Source: a virus. From it: 38,401 nucleotides of DNA. The translations under genes were made by a program, and so were the position numbers. This document shows, in pieces, positions 29,392 to 38,336 of this stretch. Under the pieces are notes generated by a model. The model searched no databases, was not told where the DNA came from, and was given only the letters and a program-made list of their open reading frames with translations. Position 1 is the stretch's first letter, and each line of letters begins with the position of its first letter. Where the stretch lies: positions 1 to 38,401 of the IMG/VR virus record IMGVR_UViG_3300034072_000566; one strand, written 5' to 3'.

Positions 29392-30105
29392 TTAGAGAGC
29401 ATCGGGAACAAGAGCGGCCTGAGCAGCACCGAGTTTTGTCAGTCCGGTCACGATCCAGAAACCTGCCTTTGTGTACTGGCAGGTATAGAGAGCCTCAGCA
29501 GTCAATGCCAGTTCGTTGGTTGCTCCAACAGTCACTTCATTGACTTTGTCGGCGGCGACCGATGAAATTAATTCACAGGCCGTCGTGCCGACAAGGATGC
29601 GCAGCGTCTGCCCGATGTAACCGGCGGGAAGAGCGATCTGGTGATTCGCGTTTGAGCTGGTCACCGTGACAAACGATGCACCTGCGGGAATGACGGCTGT
29701 TCCTGTGCCGTCGCTGGTCGCGGTCACTGCAACCTGCCGCGGCGGGATCGGAGCGTTCAAGATCACCAAACAGGTGTTGTCACCGCTGGCCTGTGCCTGC
29801 ACAGCAATCCCGATATACGATCCGGTGCCGGTCTGATTGGCTGCACCGCTGCCAGCATCTCCGCTGTCGGGGTCACCAGTCGGATTCCAGAAAATCGGCT
29901 GGCCGGCCACAATTGCGCCGGTCGATTTCGGCACCTGGTAGACGCCCTCGATCTGCAGGGCACCCTTTTCGCCGGTTGCCAGATCCGTCGGGACAACGCC
30001 GATCACGGCGCCCGAAACAACCACGTCACCACCAGTCACCGCAGCGGCTGGCGTGTAATCTACAGCGTCATCAGAGCTGTAGAGAAAAGCAGGACTCTGA
30101 GCCAT
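29392..30105 (-). CDS. Capsid-associated DUF2190-like protein
   Basis: 237 residues. VVVSGAVIGVVPTDLATGEK, then GVYQVPKSTGAIVAGQPIFW and GSYIGIAVQAQASGDN match the DUF2190 family, small beta-rich proteins beside phage capsids (decoration or stabilising). The C-terminal half (about 130-237) is a second beta-rich region (PAGYIGQTLRILVGTTACE). It follows the capsid gene with a hairpin between. Confidence 0.78.
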   Translation of the reverse strand: MAQSPAFLYSSDDAVDYTPAAAVTGGDVVVSGAVIGVVPTDLATGEKGALQIEGVYQVPKSTGAIVAGQPIFWNPTGDPDSGDAGSGAANQTGTGSYIGIAVQAQASGDNTCLVILNAPIPPRQVAVTATSDGTGTAVIPAGASFVTVTSSNANHQIALPAGYIGQTLRILVGTTACELISSVAADKVNEVTVGATNELALTAEALYTCQYTKAGFWIVTGLTKLGAAQAALVPDAL

Positions 30106-30139
30106 TGTATAAACTCCCTGAAGGATGTTTTCGAGAAGT

Positions 30140-30163
30140 GCCCGGCAACACCAGTCACCGGGC
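30140..30163 (-). other. Hairpin between capsid and decoration genes
   Basis: A perfect 6-bp stem (GCCCGG 30140-30145 with CCGGGC 30158-30163) with a twelve-base loop, without a T tract, lies after the capsid stop (30185). It could slow RNA decay or set the ratio of capsid to decoration protein (inference). Confidence 0.4.
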
Positions 30164-30184
30164 TTTGAGCAGCGTCAGGCGACG

Positions 30185-32287
30185 TTATGCGGCGCCTTTC
30201 GACTTGACGCCAGCGAGGTATTCGGATTGCGAGCAACCGAAGTCGTGATAACCGCGAAGCTGGATGCCCAACGTGTTGAAGTCGGCGTCTGCAGATTCGA
30301 CGGTCGGAGACTGCTGACCGTTGAGGAATGAAACCACAACTGGCTTCATGATGTCATCGAACAGGTACCAGGCGGTGGCGCTGTAGCCGCCGCCATAGGC
30401 GCTATCGCTGAGTTCCGTGGCGATCACAGGGCGGTACTTGTTGACGTGGATGTTGGCGTCGGCTGCCTTCACGGCGGCCAGATTGCGGGCGACGTAAAGA
30501 GCCTCTGCAACCGCTTCAAGTTCTGGCGGAACGAGCAGTTTCGTGGGCTGCCCGCCAAGCGTCATGCGGCTGGTCTCTTCGGCGCCCGTGACAAGCGGCG
30601 ACTTACGCTGACGGAAGGCCTTGATGCCTTTGCTCAGACCAGCGCCATCAGTTCCGAGCACACTGTCGGCGCCGTCGATGAAGTTCGTCCGGGCAGCGGT
30701 CCAGAACGTCGTCGGGTTACTGAGAAACGTCGTCCACACCAAACGATTCAGCCGACGAGCAGCACCACGGCCGAGGCGCGTTCGAAGATCGTCGAATGCT
30801 CCGAGATCATCATTGATGATGTCGCGGCGGGTGAGGCTGAACATCTTGGCATACGTGTCAGCGGATCGCGTGTAACTTTCCTCGCTGATCTTGCCATTCT
30901 TGATCATTCCACCGGGGCCGAGTTCCTCGTATTCCATGTCATCGAGGAGACGGTAAGACGTGTGAGTCTTGAAGTCGCTGACGGACTTGATCTCAGCAAT
31001 CTCCGTCCAGTTGTTCGCGACTTCCTCAAACCCCTGCAGCAGTTCTTTGTTTGCGAGGTTGCTGAAGATGCCGGGAAGGCTGACTGTCGAGAATCCGGCC
31101 TGAATGCTGCGGCCGAACGCGTAGTTCATCACTTCACGCAGGTTGCCGTCATGCAGTCGCGTTCCGGGCATGACAGACATGCCATTTGCCGCGGCTGCCA
31201 TCAGCATGACTTGCTGCAGTCCAATGCGTCCGCGGAACTGGGTCTGCGCGGCCTGCAGTTCAGCGTCGCTGTATTCCTTTTCAGTGCCTTTGTGGCCACG
31301 CGCCATGGAAAGGCCGGCCTGAAGGATGCGCGATGGATCGCCGCCGTTCTGCGCGGCGACGAACGATGTTGGGCGAGTGCGGCCGCTCGAAACTTGCCGC
31401 TTCAGGATTTCCAGTTCCACCTTTTCGGCAGACCAGTTGTTCTCCAGTGCGGCGGCAATCACGTCGGGGTGACCGGCGGCTTTGGCCTGGATTTCTGCCT
31501 GTTGGCGGTAGACGCCGGCGATCTGCCGGCGAAGGTCTGCGGCTGCCTGCAGATCATTCTTTGCGGCAGCCTGTGCGGTCGGCTTCTCTTCGGTCGGCAT
31601 GGCGGCCATATCCTTTTTTTCGGGGTCCACGTGTTCTTCAGCCTGCACAGGCGGGGCTGACTTCATTTCCCACGCCTTCATCAGCGCGGCTTGATTTTCG
31701 GGGGTCATGTTGTCGAGCGACAAACCCAATTCCTTCAACCAGTCTTCGAATGACACGGCTGCACCTCGTAACATTGCGGCAGCCGCGGCTGCCAGGTTAA
31801 CCGCTGTGGCGCCGTCTGCACCCATCGGCAGAACGGACGTTTCGCGGAGGACTGCACGGCGAGCGAGGATAAATGGGCCGTGTTGAATACGGCCATTCAC
31901 CTCAACAGACTCGCCGGCGGAAATTTCGATTTCTTCGATGATGCGGGCGCCGATAGACGCCTGCCATTGATGCCCGGCGGCGCCTTGCTGCAAGACACCT
32001 TGCACCTTTGCAGATACACCTGTGACTGGTCCGGCCAGAATCAGGCTTTGCCCGTCGTTCTGGATCGTGTCTGTAACGCCGAGTGTATCTTCGACGGTGT
32101 TCTGATGGTCCAACAGAATCGGCACGTTGCCGGGAGTTTCGAGTCCAGCCAAATCGACTACGACAGGCAGGCTAAACCCAGTCACTGGCAGTGGTCCCCC
32201 GGTGTAGGCAAGGATGGAAAATCGGCGCGGCTTTGAGCCTTCGGCCGCTTTGAGTTCGATGGTTGCTGTGAGCGAGATTGGCTTCAT
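30185..32287 (-). CDS. Prohead protease fused to major capsid protein
   Basis: 700 residues. Residues 1-165 are an HK97-type prohead protease: VPILLDHQNTVEDTLGVTD with His61 and QWQASIGARI with Ser111, spaced as in HK97 (His65/Ser115). Residues about 165-300 are a charged, helical, Gln/Ala-rich region that looks like a scaffold or delta domain. Residues about 300-700 are the HK97-fold capsid protein (RRDIINDDLGAFDDLRTRL, SYTRSADTYAKMF, MTLGGQPTKLLVPPELEAV). Protease and capsid are usually two genes. The ATG overlaps the portal stop (ATGA). Autocleavage during assembly is expected from the family. Confidence 0.82.
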   Translation of the reverse strand: MKPISLTATIELKAAEGSKPRRFSILAYTGGPLPVTGFSLPVVVDLAGLETPGNVPILLDHQNTVEDTLGVTDTIQNDGQSLILAGPVTGVSAKVQGVLQQGAAGHQWQASIGARIIEEIEISAGESVEVNGRIQHGPFILARRAVLRETSVLPMGADGATAVNLAAAAAAMLRGAAVSFEDWLKELGLSLDNMTPENQAALMKAWEMKSAPPVQAEEHVDPEKKDMAAMPTEEKPTAQAAAKNDLQAAADLRRQIAGVYRQQAEIQAKAAGHPDVIAAALENNWSAEKVELEILKRQVSSGRTRPTSFVAAQNGGDPSRILQAGLSMARGHKGTEKEYSDAELQAAQTQFRGRIGLQQVMLMAAAANGMSVMPGTRLHDGNLREVMNYAFGRSIQAGFSTVSLPGIFSNLANKELLQGFEEVANNWTEIAEIKSVSDFKTHTSYRLLDDMEYEELGPGGMIKNGKISEESYTRSADTYAKMFSLTRRDIINDDLGAFDDLRTRLGRGAARRLNRLVWTTFLSNPTTFWTAARTNFIDGADSVLGTDGAGLSKGIKAFRQRKSPLVTGAEETSRMTLGGQPTKLLVPPELEAVAEALYVARNLAAVKAADANIHVNKYRPVIATELSDSAYGGGYSATAWYLFDDIMKPVVVSFLNGQQSPTVESADADFNTLGIQLRGYHDFGCSQSEYLAGVKSKGAA

Positions 32288-34314
32288 TCGTCGTCCCTCG
32301 CGTCCATTTGTCGCATGACTTTATTTGCCCATGCCTCTCCTGCGTCTCCGCCCCACAGTGCCCAGGCAATGCGCCCGTTCGATGGATAGCCGTCCTCACC
32401 CGGCGAAAACCCATCCGCCTTTTTGTCGACTGCATGCCGCGGGAAATATCGCACCATGCGGCTGATCGTTTCAGGACTGACTGCCACGCCATTGCTTAGA
32501 TCGCGTGCTCTTGCAACACCAATGGCAGTTCCGCCGCGGCCAAATTCACGGCGCCATTCCAGCCCCTTTGCGGCTTCCTTGCGGACTCCTTCGGGCGGAG
32601 TGAAGTCAATGCCGTCGTATTTGCCCGCGGCTTGCAGATTGGCTGCGGCTTCGATGTCGCTGAGTTCGTCATCGGTAACGCCGTCGCCTTCCAGTGCGTC
32701 GTCGACCAGAACGGCAATTCGTTGATCCGACAGGCCGATACTGGCGAGCGTTTGCTCTGTGAATGCGCGTGACGCTTCACCCTGCGCCAACTCATCGAGA
32801 GCCTTGCGAATGCGTTTTTGATTGTTGCTGAATGCTCGCTGTCCGATGGTTGTATATTCGCCGGCGGCCTGTGCAGGCGCTGGGGATGATTGAGACGCTG
32901 ACAGAGGCGCCGCCGGCTGAATTCCAAATGTTTTATTGAACACTGCACGCTTGTATTCTTCCACCGTAACGCCGAAGTCAGCAGCCGCACGAATGGCTTC
33001 CATCTCCCATTCTTTGCCGCGTCGTGCGTGCTCATCGCTCATCGTGCTCTGACCGGTCGCCAGTCGAGTTGCTGCAGCGTTTGCGGCTTCGGTTGCGTCC
33101 AGTTCAGGGAGTGGCGGCCATGTCCACTGGTGATTGATTTCCTCAATTCGCGGCATGCCTGCGAGCAGCCCGGGAACAAATACGGCAGCCTCCAGAAACC
33201 ACTGCCAAACTCGCTCGACAATTGCCCACGTGATGCGGTCGCGTTCGACGTTCACTTCCGGCGCCCAAACGTTGGACATATCCCCTTTGAATGAGGAAAA
33301 GTTTGCGTCTTTGCCGGTGCCTGCGGCGAGCGTGTACGGCATGTTGGTACAACGACAGAAACTCATAAGAGCCTGTCGCTGGAACATCTCGTAAAGCGGG
33401 CCAGGCTGCTTTGGTTCAACCTGTCCGATCTCCCAGCCTTCCGGCAGGGTCGTCAGCATGTTGCGCGTGAGTTCGATCTCAGCGAAGTCTGCCGGACTGG
33501 CTGCGGGTGTTGCGGCCGGGGACGTGCTCTTGAGATACATGGCGAAATTCGCGGCAGTCTCTGCAGAGTAGAGCGTTGCCAGTTCCTGCCGTCGCATGAT
33601 TGGCAGTGTCTGGAGTGCCGGCGTTGCCCGGGGGATGCCTCTGGTTTGCCCAGGTCGCTCCGCTCTGTACAGGTGAAGCACTTCGCTTGATGGATACCAG
33701 TCACCGCTGAGCAGGCTCACAGGTGCGTTTGTGCCGGGATGATGGTCGTAGACAAAGAATTCCAACTCATTGAGTGATGGGTCGAAGCGAATGCCATCAT
33801 CCACGAATGGATCTTGTAACTGCGACTGCTGCCACGGCATGGCGATCTGATCGGCTTCGAGCGTTCGTAAATCGAGTGACAGTGGATACCATCGCGGCCG
33901 ATCGGCTCGCATAACGAACACTTCACCGTCACGCCAGTAGGCTTCGACAGCAGTTCGCAGGATGTCTGCGAAATCGACTTTTGCAGTCCATCGACGCCAA
34001 GCGATCTCTACTCGCTGATTCGCTTCGGGATCAGTCGTGAGGACTTGCAAGCGCGGGCCACTGCCGACAATATGATTCACGGCCGTGCGGAGAATACCAG
34101 CGTACCACGAATTGTTCTCTGCTTCGTAGCGACTGCGAATGCGAACAACACGGCGCACTGCCGGAGACATTGCAGCACGTGCGGCGAGACCGTCGGCGTT
34201 TGTCCAATGCCTGCGATTTTCCGGCGTCGTTTGAGCGAGGTCAAACTTTGCCCGAACCTGCGGCGGCGTCGGTGTGCGAGCGACTGCCTGTGATCGACTG
34301 CGGCGGCGTCCCAT
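32284..34314 (-). CDS. Portal protein (lambda type) with a C-terminal extension
   Basis: 676 residues. The N-terminal part is lambda-type portal: RHWTNADGLAARAAMSPAVR, YAGILRTAVNHIVGSGPRLQ and WRDGEVFVMRADR, WYPLSLDLRTLEADQI. A C-terminal extension of about 190 residues has EASRAFTEQTLASIGLSDQR and, at the end, FPRHAVDKKADGF with GRIAWALWGGDAGEAW. That final motif is common in phage head proteins, often with the protease. The portal forms the DNA entry channel. The start overlaps the connector stop (TAATG). Confidence 0.85.
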   Translation of the reverse strand: MGRRRSRSQAVARTPTPPQVRAKFDLAQTTPENRRHWTNADGLAARAAMSPAVRRVVRIRSRYEAENNSWYAGILRTAVNHIVGSGPRLQVLTTDPEANQRVEIAWRRWTAKVDFADILRTAVEAYWRDGEVFVMRADRPRWYPLSLDLRTLEADQIAMPWQQSQLQDPFVDDGIRFDPSLNELEFFVYDHHPGTNAPVSLLSGDWYPSSEVLHLYRAERPGQTRGIPRATPALQTLPIMRRQELATLYSAETAANFAMYLKSTSPAATPAASPADFAEIELTRNMLTTLPEGWEIGQVEPKQPGPLYEMFQRQALMSFCRCTNMPYTLAAGTGKDANFSSFKGDMSNVWAPEVNVERDRITWAIVERVWQWFLEAAVFVPGLLAGMPRIEEINHQWTWPPLPELDATEAANAAATRLATGQSTMSDEHARRGKEWEMEAIRAAADFGVTVEEYKRAVFNKTFGIQPAAPLSASQSSPAPAQAAGEYTTIGQRAFSNNQKRIRKALDELAQGEASRAFTEQTLASIGLSDQRIAVLVDDALEGDGVTDDELSDIEAAANLQAAGKYDGIDFTPPEGVRKEAAKGLEWRREFGRGGTAIGVARARDLSNGVAVSPETISRMVRYFPRHAVDKKADGFSPGEDGYPSNGRIAWALWGGDAGEAWANKVMRQMDARDDE

Positions 34315-34514
34315 TAGTGCCCTCCGGGCGGGACGATACGGGTGATCATTGCGCGGAGACCGGCAGCCGGATCTGCGGTTGCGGTCTTGCTCGCCTGATG
34401 CTTTTCGTACTCCATCAGCTCGCTGAGACTGCGGCGCGCGACAGTCACGCCATCGTTAGAGGCGCTGGCAGCCTTTGCGGCTTGATCGGCGAGGATTTGT
34501 GATGGGGTGCTCAT
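34314..34514 (-). CDS. gpW-like head-tail connector
   Basis: 66 residues. ASNDGVTVARRSLSELMEYE (Gly/Arg then Leu helix) is typical of lambda gpW-like proteins found just before the portal gene. A weak ribosome binding site precedes the ATG. It should help DNA retention and tail attachment in the head. Confidence 0.65.
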   Translation of the reverse strand: MSTPSQILADQAAKAASASNDGVTVARRSLSELMEYEKHQASKTATADPAAGLRAMITRIVPPGGH

Positions 34515-34572
34515 GCCCGCAGGATTGCAGGCGAATGACGCAGTGTGAATAGCGCTGTGGCATTACTGCCAA

Positions 34573-34797
34573 CTACTCGCGGCAGGGGTCGCTGAATGAG
34601 CGTTTACCGATTCGCTCTCGCGTGCCCACGATTCGCTCCGAGGTCGTGTTGATGCGTCCGCACTTGCTGCAGTGTCGCTCTCGAAGAATAAACCCCGGGG
34701 TCGTGCGAGTGTGACTGACACGCGGCAGATGCTCCCCGCAGTGCTGGCATGACAGCCCTGAGTGCGGGAGCTGGAATTGTCGCCGATCGTCATGCAC
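34573..34797 (-). CDS. Zinc-ribbon protein overlapping the terminase stop
   Basis: 74 residues from a GTG at 34797, which overlaps the terminase stop. CQHCGEHLPRVSHTRTTPGF, then LRERHCSKCGRINTTSERI, is a CxxC...CxxC zinc ribbon like the N-terminus of NrdR. An ATG in another frame at 34793 gives a Ser-rich product without motifs and is rejected. It could be a DNA-packaging accessory or a regulator. Confidence 0.6.
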   Translation of the reverse strand: MHDDRRQFQLPHSGLSCQHCGEHLPRVSHTRTTPGFILRERHCSKCGRINTTSERIVGTRERIGKRSFSDPCRE

Positions 34798-36940
34798 GGA
34801 CGGCTCCAGGTAGAGCGAAGGTCCGGCGTTCGGCTTTGGCTGGTCGCTCTCCTGCCATCCCCACCCCGACGATACTTGCCCCAACGCAGCACCCGACGTA
34901 GCAGTCAAACCAGTCATTATCCCTCCCCGGAATAGCCTCCCAAACAACTCCCGCAGATCCATCATAGGTGATTTGCTTCGGGTTTTCTGCCGTCAGATGC
35001 TCCACCAGCAGTCGATTTTCGCGTTCGTTGATGCCAGGTAGCAGAACAGCGGAGGGTGCACCGACCGTGGTTTGCAGTCGACGGGCTGCGTGGCTCTTCC
35101 ATATGTTGGCATCATACTGGACATGTGCGGGTGTTTCGCTGCGTTTTTCAACCCAGCATTGCCCGTTGTTGCGGTCCCGATGTTGATCGCCCCACAGATG
35201 CACGGGCTTTCTGCCGGGCTTCACCGCGAATGCCTTTGATGGGCGAATGCGGTTGCGGTTTGCCGATGCCATCACCTGTGATTCAATTCGCGGCTTTTGT
35301 TGGCCGTCTGCCCAGTCTTTAAGGATGATATCGAGACCGGGGAAAGTCGTGAGCAAATAAGATTCAAGCTGATTGTGCGCGTGCGTAAATGCCTCTTCCC
35401 ATGATGCGTTTGGGAGTTGCTGGCTGATCTTTGCGGCGAGGTCGGACTTGTAGAACGTCGGGCGGTTTTGGTCAGGCCACGTTCCGTAGTCGATGATGAT
35501 TCCACTGAAATCCTTCTGCCAACCGCAGACCATCCACCACAGGACTTGGTCGGATGAGTCGATGAATGCTGTGAGATAGTTGGCTTGTTGCGGAACGTGC
35601 CCGCGGGGAACGCGGCTGAGGCGTGTGACGAGCTGCTGACTGTCGAGCCTCATTCCGCTGCTGTCTGCAGGAGCGCCGCCCTCTTGCTGGATCTCACGGC
35701 GGAAGAATTCGGGGTCCAGTGCCCGGATTGTCATCAGTGATTGCAGGGCTGTCATTTCGTTCGGGAGCTTGTCAAACTCCCACGCGACTTTCCCGCCTGC
35801 GTCCATCTCTGACTGGTTGGCAGCGTAGAACGCCTGAGCGGCTTTCTTGCCCTCCTTCGGCGTGTCGCCTGTCCCCAGCAGTGCGGCGTAGCGGTCCCAT
35901 AGGTCGGAGCGGTCCGGCATTCGTAGGACGGATTTCCAGATTCGCCCATGCCAGTCTGGATGGCGCTTGCGGTCCATGAATCGTTCGGTGAGGTCTTGAT
36001 GTTGCCGAACGGTGCAAACCATGATTGACGCCATTTCTTGCCCGAGACCAGCCAGCCCCATGAAGGTCTTTGTGATGAGTTCCTCTCGCTCATCGGTTTG
36101 TAGTGGGCTGGATGCCGACTGCGGCGTTTGCACGTCGTCGAAAACAATCAGATCCGGTCGGACGGTAACACCGCGGTCGTTTGTGTAGGCAACGCCGGAA
36201 ACGTCGGTTGCCATCAGTGAGTATGGGGCCACGCGGATCTGGTCGCAGTCAGTGCCGGGAATGTCTGGAAATACGATGCAGCCGCGGGAGTCTTTGGGAT
36301 GCAGTGTGAGTAGTTGCCCGTCTAAACGGAACTGGCGTTTGGGCTGCTTCCATTTCAGCACGAGCGGGCCGATTTCAGGGAAGTCGTCTGCAAGCATCTG
36401 ACTGGATGCCATCAGAGCGAAGAAGTTGTCTCTGTGTTCGGTGCCTTTGTCGTCGGTTGCTCCGACCAAGACGATGAATCGACGATGCCCGTAGACTGCA
36501 GCCCAGATTGCGGCAACACGGGCGCAGGTCGATTTGAGGCCACCGCGGCGGACTGCGTGGGCTTCGCGTCCGCCACTGAGAATGACTGACTGAAACCGCT
36601 CAAACATCGCCACCTGATACGGGGCGAGTTGGATGTAGAAGGTCTCAGCGAAATACGTCAGGGCGAAGTCGAGCAGGTCGGTCTTGCATCGCTGCCGGCG
36701 AGCTGGGTCGCGGACTGTGGCGAGTGGTCCGATTTCCTGCGCGGCTGCCGTTTTGGCATTGATCACCTGAGCGTTTCGGCGGGAGCGATCGGAAGCGTAG
36801 TTATCGCCGAATTGCAGACCGTCAATTTCGGCTGCAACGTCGTCGAGGATGTCACTCGGAAGCGTCTGCAGAAAGTCGCTCAAGTCGGATTCGCTGAGCG
36901 ATCTGAGTTGCGAGATTTCGTCCGGATTGAGGATTGCCAT
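34790..36940 (-). CDS. Terminase large subunit
   Basis: 716 residues. Walker A-like RRGGLKST (131-138) and Walker B LIVFDDVQ (264-271) with the nuclease-domain segment LTAFIDSSDQVLWWMV later (about 450). N-terminal sequence is helical with LGxFxxxLP-like repeats. It packages DNA into the prohead. The ATG has GGAG thirteen bases upstream and overlaps the small-terminase-like gene by 89 bases in another frame. Neighbour order is standard. Confidence 0.9.
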   Translation of the reverse strand: MAILNPDEISQLRSLSESDLSDFLQTLPSDILDDVAAEIDGLQFGDNYASDRSRRNAQVINAKTAAAQEIGPLATVRDPARRQRCKTDLLDFALTYFAETFYIQLAPYQVAMFERFQSVILSGGREAHAVRRGGLKSTCARVAAIWAAVYGHRRFIVLVGATDDKGTEHRDNFFALMASSQMLADDFPEIGPLVLKWKQPKRQFRLDGQLLTLHPKDSRGCIVFPDIPGTDCDQIRVAPYSLMATDVSGVAYTNDRGVTVRPDLIVFDDVQTPQSASSPLQTDEREELITKTFMGLAGLGQEMASIMVCTVRQHQDLTERFMDRKRHPDWHGRIWKSVLRMPDRSDLWDRYAALLGTGDTPKEGKKAAQAFYAANQSEMDAGGKVAWEFDKLPNEMTALQSLMTIRALDPEFFRREIQQEGGAPADSSGMRLDSQQLVTRLSRVPRGHVPQQANYLTAFIDSSDQVLWWMVCGWQKDFSGIIIDYGTWPDQNRPTFYKSDLAAKISQQLPNASWEEAFTHAHNQLESYLLTTFPGLDIILKDWADGQQKPRIESQVMASANRNRIRPSKAFAVKPGRKPVHLWGDQHRDRNNGQCWVEKRSETPAHVQYDANIWKSHAARRLQTTVGAPSAVLLPGINERENRLLVEHLTAENPKQITYDGSAGVVWEAIPGRDNDWFDCYVGCCVGASIVGVGMAGERPAKAERRTFALPGAVRA

Positions 36941-37208
36941 TGACCTGCACTCCTACATTGACGACAGGGCCACCGGTGCCTCCTCCGGCTGTCCTGCTGT
37001 TGCTGTCGTGCATTTGCACTAGCACTTTTGCGGCTGCGATTTTATGCCGCGGCTCACCTTCTGTCACAATCTTCGCCAGTGCGGCTGGCAGGCGATCCAA
37101 TAACAAATCCGGGATCTTCCATCCCTTGCGGACTGCCTGCCCGATCAGTTGCATGTCAGAGCGGGAAAGCGGCTCTGTGAGAAGTGCGGAGTCGGTTGGT
37201 TGGATCAT
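36852..37208 (-). CDS. Small terminase-like protein
   Basis: 118 residues. SDMQLIGQAVRKGWKIPDLL, then EGEPRHKIAAAKVLVQMHD, fits a small terminase or DNA-binding start protein; no HTH motif is clear. GAGGTG before the ATG. Its end overlaps the large terminase by 89 bases, so translational coupling is likely. Position directly upstream of the large terminase is the main evidence. Confidence 0.6.
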   Translation of the reverse strand: MIQPTDSALLTEPLSRSDMQLIGQAVRKGWKIPDLLLDRLPAALAKIVTEGEPRHKIAAAKVLVQMHDSNSRTAGGGTGGPVVNVGVQVNGNPQSGRNLATQIAQRIRLERLSADASE

Positions 37209-37211
37209 TTG

Positions 37212-38336
37212 TCACCTCGCTTCCAGTGTCGCGGTTTTGCCTGTCAGCGTTTCCCAGCGTTTCACTATGACGTCGCAATACTGCGGACTGATTTCCATGC
37301 CGTAGCATTTGCGGTTGAGTTGCTCGGCGGCGATGAGGGTGGTGCCGGAGCCAAGGAATGGGTCAAACACGTCGCCATCTGTGTACGACAAACACCATGC
37401 CATTAAGCCGACAGGCTTTTGTGTTGGGTGCTCTTTGCCATAGGAGGTGACAGACATGCGAAACATTTTTGCTGGCGTGTCGATGTTGGTCCATGCCATT
37501 TCACACATTGCCAGAGTGAAGTCCTCTGGCTGTTTTTTGTCCCACACAAAAAAGCCTTTTGCTGGCGGCAAATCAAAATAATTGCCGCCCCACACTATCG
37601 CTTGTGGTACTGATTCAACAAATTGTTTCGGCTCGACTGGCTTTGCGTCCCAATCGGCTTTCGCGTGTTTTTGTCGCACTGGATTGGAAGCAATGCCGAT
37701 GCCATACGGCGGGTCGGTTAATATGCAGTTTGCTTTCACGCCCGCCATCAGCCTTGCGACATCCTCCGCCTTCGTCGAATCGCCACACAGCAGCCGATGC
37801 TCGCCTAAAATCCAAAGGTCGCCCGGCTTCGTTATCGGATCGGCAGGAGGTTCCGGAACCTCATCCTCCTTCACCTCAACCGGCGTCTCTGCCGGCATGT
37901 CATAGCCCATCAACTTCGACAACTCATCCGCATCGAAGCCCAACAGCCCGAGGTCATACTCGTCAGCGTGCAACTCCGCCAACTCCACCTCAAGCATCGC
38001 GTCGTCCCACCCGCTGTTCAGGGCGATTCGGTTGTCTGCCAGGATGTAGGCTCGCTTCTGAACCTCACTGAGATGCCCCAGCCGGATGCACGGCACGGAC
38101 TGCAGCCCCAGTTTCTGCGCCGCCATCACGCGGCCATGCCCGGCAATGATGCCGTTAGTTGAGTCGATCAACACGGGATTCGTGAACCCGAACTCCTGAA
38201 TGCTGCCAGCGATCTGAGCCACCTGGCTTTCGCTGTGCGTCCTCGCGTTGCGAGCGTAAGGAATAAGGTCGGCCGTGGCGATGGATTCGATCTGCGGGCC
38301 TGCCTGAGCCTCTGGTGATGGTGCCTTGCGTCCCAT
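37212..38336 (-). CDS. ParB-DNA methyltransferase fusion
   Basis: 374 residues. N-terminal ParB-like domain: IPYARNARTHSESQVAQIAG, IIAGHGRVMAAQKLG (GHGR loop), then LADNRIALNSGWDDAML (to about 115). C-terminal N6/N4-type DNA methyltransferase: LTDPPYGIG (DPPY 208-211), VWGGNYFDLPPAKGFF, and DVFDPFLGSGTTLIAAEQL (FDPFLGSGTT 324-333). It should methylate adenine or cytosine in a phage-specified sequence, possibly to protect phage DNA from host restriction. The ATG has GGGGGAAGGGGG upstream. Such fusions are common next to terminase genes. Confidence 0.9.
   Translation of the reverse strand: MGRKAPSPEAQAGPQIESIATADLIPYARNARTHSESQVAQIAGSIQEFGFTNPVLIDSTNGIIAGHGRVMAAQKLGLQSVPCIRLGHLSEVQKRAYILADNRIALNSGWDDAMLEVELAELHADEYDLGLLGFDADELSKLMGYDMPAETPVEVKEDEVPEPPADPITKPGDLWILGEHRLLCGDSTKAEDVARLMAGVKANCILTDPPYGIGIASNPVRQKHAKADWDAKPVEPKQFVESVPQAIVWGGNYFDLPPAKGFFVWDKKQPEDFTLAMCEMAWTNIDTPAKMFRMSVTSYGKEHPTQKPVGLMAWCLSYTDGDVFDPFLGSGTTLIAAEQLNRKCYGMEISPQYCDVIVKRWETLTGKTATLEAR

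Noticed and set aside
30446-31660. Long 404-codon plus-strand frame
   Set aside because: Antisense to the protease-capsid fusion, with repetitive composition and no recognised motif.
34563-34793. ATG frame overlapping the terminase stop (ATGA)
   Set aside because: The product is Ser/Arg-rich without motifs. The frame starting at the nearby GTG carries the zinc ribbon.
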